The notes under the pieces are model-generated. The model made no database searches, was not told the origin of the DNA, and worked only from the letters and a program-made list of their open reading frames with translations. A program made the translations under genes and the position numbers. A DNA stretch of 64,000 bases, taken from positions 806,001-870,000 of the forward strand of contig CAWFXC010000005.1 of the NCBI GenBank assembly GCA_963819735.1. The letters run 5' to 3'. Source of the stretch: CAWFXC01 sp963819735. GTDB lineage: Bacteria > Actinomycetota > Acidimicrobiia > IMCC26256 > DASPTH01. Within the stretch, counting starts at the first letter, position 1. Each line of letters begins with the position of its first letter. Shown one piece after another: positions 36,375-44,626 of this stretch.

Positions 36375-37027
36375 CCGCCAGATCGCCGCTCTTTCGTCGA
36401 CACGTGGCACCAAGACGCCCCCCGCAGACTCGTCGCATGAACCGATTCAGTTCGTCATCTGGTCGCAATATGCCTTCCGCACCCTCCGAGGAATGCAGAG
36501 TGGGGTTGAACCGGCGCCAAATGCCGCCGCTTCTCCTGGCGTTCGCCATCCGTTTTCGGTATCGGCTACGACTCAAGCGCTGATCGTGCGTGACGCAGGT
36601 GATCCCCAGCAGGATGCGGCTGTCACTCGAGATCCCGGCAGGTTCGAGCGCCATCTTGCACCGATCGGATGACTGGTTCAGCACGACAGGGGAGTTGGAT
36701 CGTCGGCTCGAACCGATGCTGATCTCGTCCCGCTCGCCGACTCGTTCAACATGACGGTCGGACGCGCTCAGGTTCCGGTTCGAACGAGACGCGCGCTTCG
36801 CGTCGGACGTCAGCCACGGACTCCGTTCGCGCTGACGACGATGCGAGGCGATACGAGTCTCGGTGTGAAGGAGAGGGACGTCAGCTGTTAGCGGTTTGGT
36901 CGGGCCCAAGACTTCGGACGCACAGGGTCAACCCAAGCCTTGCGACGAAATGCTGCATGCACAAATGACGGAGTCGTCGAGGCGCGCCAATCACAGAGAC
37001 AACCGGCTCCGCGAAGGCTCTGCGCGG
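36375..37027. other. No gene seen (about 650 bp)
   Basis: Short frames on both strands lack family features. The region separates the first marR gene from a small membrane protein and the USP gene on the opposite strand. Confidence 0.45.
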
Positions 37028-37309
37028 TTAGCGGTCAGGCCAACGCGGATCGAGGGCCTGGACCAGGATGCCTCTTCCGTACATGGCTTCGAGGGTGGGC
37101 TGTAGCTCCTCCGGATACACGCTGAGCTCGGCGGCAAGGTCCGCCTCACCGTGCGGCAATCCCGACGCCACGAGTGTCTCAAAAGCTTGCAGCACTTCTC
37201 CTTCACTGAGCTGCCTACCCCGCCCATACCGCGCCAGGATCAAGACGATCAATGCCAGCAGCGCCAGAGCAATACGCCAAGTCCGAGATACACCGAACGC
37301 CTCCCTCAA
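37028..37309 (-). CDS. SHOCT-like small membrane protein (hypothetical)
   Basis: 93 residues from TTG 37309 (start uncertain; TGGAGGG lies right before it). One hydrophobic helix ('IALALLALIVLILARY') is followed by a soluble domain, 'EGEVLQAFETLVASGLPHGE' then 'PTLEAMYGRGILVQALDP'. The last part, a short helical motif with GILV, resembles SHOCT-like tails, but this is weak. Next to a USP gene on the same strand. Confidence 0.5.
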   Translation of the reverse strand: MREAFGVSRTWRIALALLALIVLILARYGRGRQLSEGEVLQAFETLVASGLPHGEADLAAELSVYPEELQPTLEAMYGRGILVQALDPRWPDR

Positions 37310-37366
37310 CCCTCCAACGATCGACCAGTAAGCGCGTCCATCGCCGCGGAGCGCGTTACGGCTCGG

Positions 37367-37927
37367 TCATGACCCCGAGACGGCTGGACGTGCCGGGCCC
37401 GGTTCGCACTTCGGGACAACGAGCAGTGGCCGGCGGGCATGGTCGAGCAGACCTCGCGTGACGGAGCGATCGAACAACCGGGTCAGGAGACCCTCGTCAT
37501 CAGCTCCTACCACGATGAGGGACACGTCATAGTCATTCGCGGCGCGAATGATCGCATCGACCGGATCGCCCATTCTGGCGATGACCTCCGCCTTGTCGAG
37601 GCCAGTGTCGAGCAGAGCTTGTCTTGCTCGAGTCTTGGCATATTCGAGGGACTCCTCCGGGGGGCGGACGAACTCGATACCCTCAGTGTTCGGGAAAGCC
37701 AGCGGGAAGACATCGCCGAACCCGACGTCATTTGTGATCCAAGTGCGGGGCATCTCGGTGACGTTGATTCCGAGCACGTCCAGTTTCGCCTGATCGAAGA
37801 AGGCTTGGACGAAGAGGGCAGCTTGCCGCGACGATTGGCTCCCGTCTACCGCGAGCAAAATCCGGTGACTGCGCGCCGCGTCGGCGTAGTCGGGAACGTC
37901 CGTGGCCGGACTCTCGACCTTATGCAT
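37367..37927 (-). CDS. Universal stress protein (UspA family)
   Basis: 186 residues from ATG 37927, preceded by GAGGAGG. The UspA fold starts 'RILLAVDGSQSSRQAALFVQ' and ends with the nucleotide-binding part 'DVSLIVVGADDEGLLTRLF' and 'SVTRGLLDHARRPLLVV', the GxxGxxxxS-like region being degenerate. It is divergent from the second marR gene and shares its promoter region, so the MarR operator at 38,011 may control it. Confidence 0.85.
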   Translation of the reverse strand: MHKVESPATDVPDYADAARSHRILLAVDGSQSSRQAALFVQAFFDQAKLDVLGINVTEMPRTWITNDVGFGDVFPLAFPNTEGIEFVRPPEESLEYAKTRARQALLDTGLDKAEVIARMGDPVDAIIRAANDYDVSLIVVGADDEGLLTRLFDRSVTRGLLDHARRPLLVVPKCEPGPARPAVSGS

Positions 37928-38010
37928 GACCACCTCCTCGCACACCGGACCTCGGACCTCATTGCCGTAGCAATCGAGAGCGTCTTACGATCCGCAATCG
38001 CGCGTGACCC

Positions 38011-38029
38011 ACTGTAGTGTGCAATACTT
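38011..38029. promoter_or_regulatory. MarR operator copy 2
   Basis: ACTGTAGTGTGCAATACTT lies 6 bases before the ATG of the second marR gene and 84 bases from the divergent USP gene. It matches 17 of 19 bases of the copy at 35,771. Its position over the promoter implies autorepression. Confidence 0.6.
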
Positions 38030-38034
38030 GCACC

Positions 38035-38511
38035 ATGCAACAGCAAGACCCCGTCGCGTCGGACGTGGTGGACGCGGTCCTGCGCGCTTCTCGGGTGTTG
38101 GTCTCCGTGGCGATTCGTTCACTGGCCGCGGTCGATGACGACGTGACGCTGCCGCAACACCGCGCGCTCGTCGTTTTGGCTGCGCGGGGCCCCTGCCGGC
38201 CCGGCGAACTGGCGGATGCACTCGGGGTGCACCCTTCGACGATTACGCGGTTGTGTGATCGGCTCGTCGCGAAACGACTGGTCAGGCGCACAGAGTCTTC
38301 GTCGAATCGACGCGAGGTGACGGTGACATTGACGGCCAAGGGGCGACGGCTGGTCGACTCGGTGACCGCACGAAGGAGAGTCGAAATCGCGGAGATCGTG
38401 CGCCGAGTCCCCGAACGCGAGCGTGTGACGATGGTGAGGGCGCTTCACACCTTTGGTGAAGCTGCCGGTGAACCGGCGGACTCGGGCTGGTTCGCTGGAG
38501 ATGGCGAATGA
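38035..38511 (+). CDS. MarR-family transcriptional regulator (2)
   Basis: 158 residues. 'TLPQHRALVVLAARGPCRPG', 'LADALGVHPSTITRLCDRL' and 'SSNRREVTVTLTAKG' mark the winged helix. It is a paralogue of the MarR at 35,907. It ends in an ATGA overlap with the ClC gene, so the regulator and channel are co-translated and presumably respond to the same signal. Confidence 0.87.
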   Translation: MQQQDPVASDVVDAVLRASRVLVSVAIRSLAAVDDDVTLPQHRALVVLAARGPCRPGELADALGVHPSTITRLCDRLVAKRLVRRTESSSNRREVTVTLTAKGRRLVDSVTARRRVEIAEIVRRVPERERVTMVRALHTFGEAAGEPADSGWFAGDGE

Positions 38512-39824
38512 GCTCCGGTGAGACGACACGCCGCTTCCGCGAGTTCGCCCGCCGATCACACGAGGTTGTCATCCTTGCCGCGATAACCGGCGCGGTTACA
38601 GGAGCAGGCGTCGCCCTCTTTGACCGGATCGTGGTCGACGAATTGCTCGATCACCTGTTCGAGCTCTCCCCATGGGTGTTGGGATTCATGCCGCTCTTCG
38701 GGCTTGCACTCGCTCTGCTCGCCATGCGTTACGTCGCACGGTCCGACGACCCGGGAACCACCGACCTGTACCTGAAGGCATTCCACGACCCCGACCACCC
38801 CCTTCGATTCCGCGAGTTCCCCGGTCGGATGCTCGCGGCCATCGCGACACCCGGGCTCGGAGGGGCCTTGGGTCTCGAAGGTGGCTCGCTCTACATCGGA
38901 TCGACATTCGGATCGTTCCTGCAGCGACGGTTCCCGCGCTTCACAGCCGGTAGCAGCCGCCGGGTGCTGATGGTCGCCGGCGCCGCCGCCGGCGTCGCCG
39001 CCATCTTCAAGGCACCCGCGACCGGTGCGATCTTCGCCCTTGAGTCTCCCTACCGCGAAGACCTCGCCCGCCGCATGCTGCTTCCCGCGCTCGTGGCGGC
39101 CGCGAGTGGCTACCTCGTCTTCGTCGCCGTCAACGGCACCAACCCGCTCTTTCCCACACAGGGCGCACCCCCGTTCACGTTCGCGGACCTGGCCGGCGCG
39201 ATCGCGCTCGGGATCGCGGCAGGAATCTGCGCCAGAGGCTTCGCCGGACTCATACTCGGCGCGAAACACCTTGCGCAGATTCTCGGCCCGTGGACGCGAG
39301 TCGCCGGCGCCGGGCTCACGATCGCAGCACTGTTCGGAATCACCTACGCACTGACCGGCAAGCCCCTCGCGATCGGCGTCGGTTACAACACCATCGACTG
39401 GCTACGAGCTCCTGACCGCGCAATATGGCTTCTCGTTGTCGTACTCGTCGTTCGGTGTGTTTCCACCGCCGCCACCGTCGCCGGCGGAGGGGTGGGTGGC
39501 CTGTTCATCCCGCTCGTCGTCGCCGGCGCACTCCTCGGTCGCATCGTCGTCGCGGTGGTGGGTGACGGCAACACCACGCTTTTCGTGGTGATCGGCGTGG
39601 CCGCGTTCCTCGCCGCAGGGTACAGAGTCCCACTCGCCGCGGTGATGTTCGTCGCCGAGACAACGGGGCGACCCGGATTCATCGTGCCCGGACTGCTGGC
39701 AGCCGTCGCGGCCTCGCTCGTCATGGGCAGCGCATCAGTTACCACCTACCAGCGCGCTACCACCCAGCCGGAACCGCCGGCAACAGACGGAGAGAACGAC
39801 ACGAACGAGCCAACGACCGAGTAG
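38508..39824 (+). CDS. ClC-family chloride channel/transporter
   Basis: 438 residues with about ten membrane helices. Family motifs are 'GALGLEGGSLYIGS' (the GxEGP position, with Gly for Pro), 'AGVAAIFKAPATGAIFALE', 'AGGGVGGLFIPLVVAGALLG' (GxFxP) and 'AGYRVPLAAVMFVAETTG'. It carries Cl- or another anion such as F-, and may work with stress or acid responses here. There is no CBS domain; the C-terminal tail is acidic and short. Co-translated with the marR gene upstream. Confidence 0.9.
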   Translation: MSSGETTRRFREFARRSHEVVILAAITGAVTGAGVALFDRIVVDELLDHLFELSPWVLGFMPLFGLALALLAMRYVARSDDPGTTDLYLKAFHDPDHPLRFREFPGRMLAAIATPGLGGALGLEGGSLYIGSTFGSFLQRRFPRFTAGSSRRVLMVAGAAAGVAAIFKAPATGAIFALESPYREDLARRMLLPALVAAASGYLVFVAVNGTNPLFPTQGAPPFTFADLAGAIALGIAAGICARGFAGLILGAKHLAQILGPWTRVAGAGLTIAALFGITYALTGKPLAIGVGYNTIDWLRAPDRAIWLLVVVLVVRCVSTAATVAGGGVGGLFIPLVVAGALLGRIVVAVVGDGNTTLFVVIGVAAFLAAGYRVPLAAVMFVAETTGRPGFIVPGLLAAVAASLVMGSASVTTYQRATTQPEPPATDGENDTNEPTTE

Positions 39825-40309
39825 AGCCGCATCGAGTCTCCGAGTTGCCGCGGCGAGCCGCTGCACGAGTGCGTGCAACTAACGTGTGTCCGAGGGTGCA
39901 CAGAGCCGAATCGGTGCGCCGCGTGTGAGGTCACGAGTCCTCCGGAGGAACACATGCTCACTGTCGAGCCAGACTGCCCCGAGCGATAACTACCGCAGTC
40001 TGGGAGGAGCGCCACCGCGACGCCAGCCTCGCGGTTCTGGTAGCAGGCGTTTTGGCCACAGGCGGCGCGTCGAGTGCGACGAGTGGTTGCCACCACGCCG
40101 GAGCGGGCGCACCAGACTTCAGCAGGCTTACGAGTGTCGTCGCTATCCTCAGCTTGCGTGCGGCGAAGGACCTGCGAGAGAGGGTTCCGTAACTCGTCAC
40201 ATGACGAGAAGGGGACTCCGCTTGGCATCGGGCTCGGGTGTCAGTTGCATCGCGAACAGCCGGGGCAGCCGCTAAACATCGCCTGCGAGCCGCTTGCGTC
40301 GTGGCGATC
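39825..40309. other. No gene seen (about 485 bp)
   Basis: Between the ClC gene and the sensor kinase there is no convincing coding frame; promoter of the kinase operon presumably lies here. A GTG at 40301 could extend the kinase by three codons. Confidence 0.45.
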
Positions 40310-41389
40310 ATGAGGTCCAGGGAGCTCGCAACTTGGTTGCGTCTGTTGATACCCGTGCTCGGTGTGGGTGCGGTCACCGGATTCTTGATCCTCGCCGATC
40401 CGCCACTAGCGGTTGCATCGCTGGTCTACGTAATGGCCGTAGTGCTTGCATCACTCCTCGGTTACGTACCGGGTGCGGTGGCCGCGGTCGGTTCCTACTT
40501 GGCGTTGAACTATTGGTTTACACCCGACTATGAATCGTTTCGGATCACGCACTTTGACGATGTGGTGCCGCTTCTCGCCTTCGCGGTGACGACGGCAGTT
40601 CTCGGCGCGACGGTTGCACGTGTGAACGTCCTGAGGCAGCGCGCGGTTGAGCATGAGCGCGCTGTGTTCGACGCACGGATGGAGGCCGCGTTGAGTGACA
40701 GCCGTGCGGGCTTCTTGTCAGCCATGACACACAATCTCAGAACCCCGCTGGCTTCGATCAAGGCAGCCACGTCAACCCTTCGGACCCGCGCGGACTCGGT
40801 CCCCCCAAATGTGCGTGATCAGCTCCTCGACACGGCATACGGAGAAGCCGACAGACTCGAGCGGCTCGTGACGAAGGTGCTGGAGCTCAGCAGAATTCGC
40901 GCCGGACAGCTAGAGCCCGAACTCGAGACAACGGATCTGGGGGATCTCGCACGGGTCGCGATGCACCGGTTGCGAAACGTACGCTCCGACGTAGGCCTCC
41001 GTTTGGACGAGCGGCCAAGCGAGGTTCTCGCCAACGTCGATCCCGCAATGCTCGAGTTGGTGGTCGTCGTCCTACTTGAGAACGCATTGCGTTTCGCGCC
41101 CGCGGATACTGAGATCCGGGTCATCGTCCGGCAACACGTCAAGACCGTGGACTCGCCATCGCTGGTGTCCCTACGCGTCGAAGATGAAGGACCAGGCGTT
41201 GCGCCCGGGGAGCGTGAGCGAATCTTTGATGAGTTCGTGCGCGGTGATTCCGAAGGCACCGGGCTCGGACTTACGATTGCGCGCGCGATCTGCGTAGCCC
41301 ATCGTGGATCGATCGCGGTGGATTCGTCAACGAGGTCAGGCGCTGCGTTCGTCGTCGAACTTCCCGCGGACGGAGTTCTTGATGTCTGA
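40310..41389 (+). CDS. KdpD-like sensor histidine kinase (short form)
   Basis: 359 residues. Four hydrophobic helices (residues 10-105) form a DUF4118-type membrane domain as in KdpD ('LNYWFTPDYESFRI' is typical). The HisKA box 'FLSAMTHNLRTPLASIKAAT' carries the phospho-His (about residue 140), then 'LLENALRFAP' (N box), 'EDEGPGVAPGE' (G1) and 'GTGLGLTIARAI' (G2). The N-terminal KdpD and USP domains of full KdpD are missing, and no kdpFABC genes are present, so K+ sensing is not assured. It overlaps the response-regulator gene by 8 bases. Confidence 0.88.
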   Translation: MRSRELATWLRLLIPVLGVGAVTGFLILADPPLAVASLVYVMAVVLASLLGYVPGAVAAVGSYLALNYWFTPDYESFRITHFDDVVPLLAFAVTTAVLGATVARVNVLRQRAVEHERAVFDARMEAALSDSRAGFLSAMTHNLRTPLASIKAATSTLRTRADSVPPNVRDQLLDTAYGEADRLERLVTKVLELSRIRAGQLEPELETTDLGDLARVAMHRLRNVRSDVGLRLDERPSEVLANVDPAMLELVVVVLLENALRFAPADTEIRVIVRQHVKTVDSPSLVSLRVEDEGPGVAPGERERIFDEFVRGDSEGTGLGLTIARAICVAHRGSIAVDSSTRSGAAFVVELPADGVLDV

Positions 41390-42110
41390 CGACATCGTGG
41401 CGGGGCCGGCGAATCTCGCCGCCCAGACCGTGATGATCGTCGAAGACGATCGGCCTCTTCGCTCAACCCTGTCGGCGACTCTATCCACGGCGGGCTTCGT
41501 AGTCCTCGAAGCGGGGACCGGCGAGGAGGCCCTCGCGATTGGCAGTTTGCAGCCACCCGACCTCTATCTTCTCGATCTTTCGCTCCCTGGAATGGACGGC
41601 CTCGAGGTTCTCGCGCAGGTCCGGACATCGTCTTCGATCCCGATCGTCGTGCTGACCGTCCGGGATGTGAAGCGCGACAAGATCGCCGCGCTCGACCGGG
41701 GCGCCGACGATTACGTCGTCAAGCCGATCGACGCCGATGAGCTCATTGCGAGGGTACGAGCAGCCTTGCGCCGAAGACCCACTCATTCGAGCGTGCCGTC
41801 GCTTGTCCGAGTTGGCGACGTGGAGTTCGACCGGGCCGCGGGGCGACTCTCTGTTGCGGGGCGCCTTGTGCACCTCACCTCGACCGAGATCGCCTTCTTG
41901 GACTTGTTGATACTCGCCGACGGCGGCTTGGTGACTCACGCTCAAGTAGCTGCCAGCTTGCGGAGTCGTCGAGGCGCGGTCGACGCGTGGGCATCGCGGA
42001 CCCTCGTTGCGCGGCTGAGGAAGAAGTTGGGGGACGACGCGTCTGATCCGCGCCTCATCGTGACGCACATCGGGTTGGGGTACCGCTGGATCGGCAACGA
42101 CCAGCCGTAA
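41382..42110 (+). CDS. OmpR/KdpE-like response regulator
   Basis: 242 residues. Receiver: 'TVMIVEDDRPLRSTLSATL', phospho-Asp in 'DLYLLDLSLPGMDG', 'VVLTVRDVKRDK', Lys in 'DDYVVKPID'. Winged-helix output: 'HLTSTEIAFLDLLILADGG' and 'SRTLVARLRKKLGDDASDPR' then 'GLGYRW'. The start overlaps the kinase stop. Partner of the KdpD-like kinase; targets are unknown but the Amt gene lies directly downstream. Confidence 0.9.
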   Translation: MSDDIVAGPANLAAQTVMIVEDDRPLRSTLSATLSTAGFVVLEAGTGEEALAIGSLQPPDLYLLDLSLPGMDGLEVLAQVRTSSSIPIVVLTVRDVKRDKIAALDRGADDYVVKPIDADELIARVRAALRRRPTHSSVPSLVRVGDVEFDRAAGRLSVAGRLVHLTSTEIAFLDLLILADGGLVTHAQVAASLRSRRGAVDAWASRTLVARLRKKLGDDASDPRLIVTHIGLGYRWIGNDQP

Positions 42111-42303
42111 TGCGCTCCCGACCCCTCGCGCTTGGGACGGCCTCCCTCGGCCCTTGCAATCGTCATACTTCAGTCATATGTCCACCACATGGCCTTAACA
42201 GAAGGGTAGTGGACACGAAATCGATATTCCTTACCTTTTGCTGAACCTGGCCTGGGGGCGCTTGCGGCGCTGCGCCCGGAGCCAGTTGGCAGCGGGAGGT
42301 CAA

Positions 42304-43863
42304 GTGACACGAATGGGACGCCGGATTGCGATCGTCGCGGTCATCGCCGTAGCGCTCGTGCTGATCACCAACATCGGGGCATGGGCGCTCGACCCATCCA
42401 TCGACGTCAACACCAAGCTCACGAGTGCGAACACCGCGCTGGGGCTCAACAATCTCTGGATCATCGTCAGCGCGGTGCTGGTGATCTTCATGCAAGCTGG
42501 TTTTGCGTTAGTCGAAACCGGATTCTGTCGCGCCAAACATGCAGCCCACGTAGTCAGCACGAACTTCGCCATCTTCGGCCTCGGGTTCGTCGCGTTCTTC
42601 ATCGTCGGCTATGCGATCATGTTCAGCGGCTACAGCTTCGCGCCCTTTGGTCTCAATTCGCCGTTGAGCACCGATCGCCTGATCGGCTTCGGCAACTGGA
42701 CCTTCTTGTGGGGGCGGAGCGGCTTCGCGCTCTCGGGTGCCGCCTATAGCGTCCCGACTGCCGCGTTCTTCCTTTACATGGTGGCCTTCATGGACACCAC
42801 AGCGACCATTCCTACGGGCGCGATGGCCGAACGCTGGAAGTGGAAGGCGTTCGTCGGTTGGGGCCTCTTCTGCGGCGCGCTCTACTACCCGATCTTCGGC
42901 GGGTGGACATGGGGCGGAGGCTGGCTGGCTCAGCTCGGCAACAACTGGAACCTTGGCTTCGGCTACGTCGACTTCGCGGGTTCCGGCGTGGTGCATGCCA
43001 TGGGCGGCATCGCGGGCCTTGCTGGCGCGCTGGTGCTCGGTCCAAGGATCGGCAAGTACGGGGCGGACGGAAAGCCACGCACCTTGGCCGGTCACAGCAT
43101 CCCAATGGCATTTCTGGGTACGTTCATTCTGCTCGTGGGATGGTTCGGCTTCAACGCCGGGTCGACACTGGCGGCAACCGATCTGCGTTTCACGGTCGTA
43201 GCGACGAATACCGCAATCGCCGCTGCCTTCGGCGCAACGATTGCGATGTTCTATTGCATGTGGCGGATGAAGAAGCCAGATCCAGGAATGATGGCCAACG
43301 GCATGCTGGCTGGCCTCGTGGCGATCACCGCACCCTGCGCTTTTGTACAGCCCTGGGCGGCCGCGGTGATCGGTTCGATCGCCGCGGTCATCGTCGTCGA
43401 ATCGGTGTTCTTCGTCGAACGGAAAGGCATCGACGACCCGGTGGGCGCGATCTCAGTCCACGGCACCTGCGGAATCTGGGGGGTGCTCTGCATCGGGATC
43501 TTCGCCGACGGTCGTTATGGCCAGGCGTGGAACGGCACTGACCACGGCAAGACGCAGGGTGTCGTCGGCTTCCTCTACAACACGAGCTTGGGCTTCAAGC
43601 AACTCGGGGCTCAGGCCATCGGGTCGCTCGTCATCATCTTCGTGATGGGCGGTTTCGCGTTTGCGTTCTTCAAGATCCAGGACAAGATCATGAAGGGCGG
43701 CATCCGGCCAACGGCCGAGGTCGAAGAGGCGGGCCTCGATCTGCCGGAGATGGGCGTCCTCGCCTACGACAACTTGCAGCTCCGAGAGCTCGACGTCGTA
43801 GGAGTCGACGAGGACATCGTCCTGTCAGGTGGTCCATCCCAGGATCCGACGATCGGGCGGTAG
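42304..43863 (+). CDS. amt: Ammonium transporter (Amt family)
   Basis: 519 residues, beginning at GTG 42304 (GGGAGGT just upstream). An N-terminal signal-like helix is followed by 11 membrane helices. The twin-His pore is visible: 'GSGVVHAMGGIAGL' (about residue 228) and 'AISVHGTCGIWG' (about residue 383). 'FCRAKHAAHVVSTNF', 'TWGGGWLAQLG' and 'GWFGFNAGSTLA' are typical Amt blocks. It conducts NH4+/NH3 inward. The polar 60-residue C-terminus is the cytosolic tail on which GlnK/PII usually acts. It stands beside a GlnD-related fusion gene. Confidence 0.93.
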   Translation: MTRMGRRIAIVAVIAVALVLITNIGAWALDPSIDVNTKLTSANTALGLNNLWIIVSAVLVIFMQAGFALVETGFCRAKHAAHVVSTNFAIFGLGFVAFFIVGYAIMFSGYSFAPFGLNSPLSTDRLIGFGNWTFLWGRSGFALSGAAYSVPTAAFFLYMVAFMDTTATIPTGAMAERWKWKAFVGWGLFCGALYYPIFGGWTWGGGWLAQLGNNWNLGFGYVDFAGSGVVHAMGGIAGLAGALVLGPRIGKYGADGKPRTLAGHSIPMAFLGTFILLVGWFGFNAGSTLAATDLRFTVVATNTAIAAAFGATIAMFYCMWRMKKPDPGMMANGMLAGLVAITAPCAFVQPWAAAVIGSIAAVIVVESVFFVERKGIDDPVGAISVHGTCGIWGVLCIGIFADGRYGQAWNGTDHGKTQGVVGFLYNTSLGFKQLGAQAIGSLVIIFVMGGFAFAFFKIQDKIMKGGIRPTAEVEEAGLDLPEMGVLAYDNLQLRELDVVGVDEDIVLSGGPSQDPTIGR

Positions 43864-43877
43864 GCAACTGGGCGGGA

Positions 43878-43912
43878 GCGGTGGGTGGGCGGCCAGGCCG
43901 CCCACCCACCGC
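43878..43912 (+). terminator. Amt terminator
   Basis: A perfect 17-bp inverted repeat, GCGGTGGGTGGGCGGCC and its complement, around a single A, starting 15 bases after the amt stop. No T-run, but stem strength is very high. Confidence 0.7.
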
Positions 43913-44002
43913 ATCGGTCCGCACCAGCCAAGGCGAAGACTGCCGGCGCCGTTTCCCAACTGAGGATTCGTCGTCAACGGCAACGTACGGGGGAGGAAAA
44001 CC

Positions 44003-44572
44003 ATGGTGAATCAGCGATCCGGCTCGAACGAACGGGGGTACACGCCGCCACCGGATGGGCCAATTCTCGTGTGGTGGCCTGAAGAGAGGGAGAGGCTCGC
44101 CGAGTTGAGAGATCAGGGTCGTCCGCGTCTGATCTTGGTGCAGGAAGGCGCAGAGCCGCCTATCAGCAGCGATCCACTCGAAGAGTGGGTGCGCTCCGGC
44201 GATTCTGCAAGCCTGCCCGATCGCATCACGACACTTATGGCGCGAGCGAAGCCCTTCATGCCCGGGCTCAGCCTCGATGACAGCGGGATACTGCGTGTTG
44301 GCGAAGCTTGGACGTCGCTGTCGGAGCACGAACTTCCTATGGCGCAACGTCTCGTCGGCGCGTTTGGTTCGGTCGTGACCTACGAAGCGATGAGTGAAGA
44401 GACCGGCCACGCGTCGCGAGCTTCTTCAGCGACCATGGACCTCCGGCAGAGAGTCGCGAGACTTCGGAATCGCGTTCGGCGCGTGGGCCTTGATATCCGG
44501 GCCGTGCGCGGCCGGGGATACATGCTCGTCCGACTGCCGCGACTGGGAGCGGTCAGGCCGAGCTTCGCGTGA
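44003..44572 (+). CDS. Winged-helix regulator with degenerate receiver-like N-terminus
   Basis: 189 residues, GGGAGG before the ATG. The N-terminal half ('PILVWWPEERERLAELRDQG' and 'RPRLILVQEGAEPPIS') resembles a response-regulator receiver without its phospho-Asp. The C-terminal half is an OmpR-type winged helix: 'WTSLSEHELPMAQRLVGAFG', 'RQRVARLRNRVRRVGLDIRA', 'GRGYMLVRLP'. It probably binds DNA without phosphorylation. It stands between amt and the antiporter-GlnD fusion and may control one or both. Confidence 0.72.
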   Translation: MVNQRSGSNERGYTPPPDGPILVWWPEERERLAELRDQGRPRLILVQEGAEPPISSDPLEEWVRSGDSASLPDRITTLMARAKPFMPGLSLDDSGILRVGEAWTSLSEHELPMAQRLVGAFGSVVTYEAMSEETGHASRASSATMDLRQRVARLRNRVRRVGLDIRAVRGRGYMLVRLPRLGAVRPSFA

Positions 44573-44626
44573 CGCCGCGCACCACAGTTTCCGCCGGCAG
44601 AGCTGAGTGAATCCGCAAGGCTCCAC

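Noticed and set aside
40310..42110. Full KdpDE potassium system
   Set aside because: The kinase lacks the N-terminal KdpD and USP domains and there is no kdpFABC in the window; only KdpD-like membrane and kinase parts are seen.
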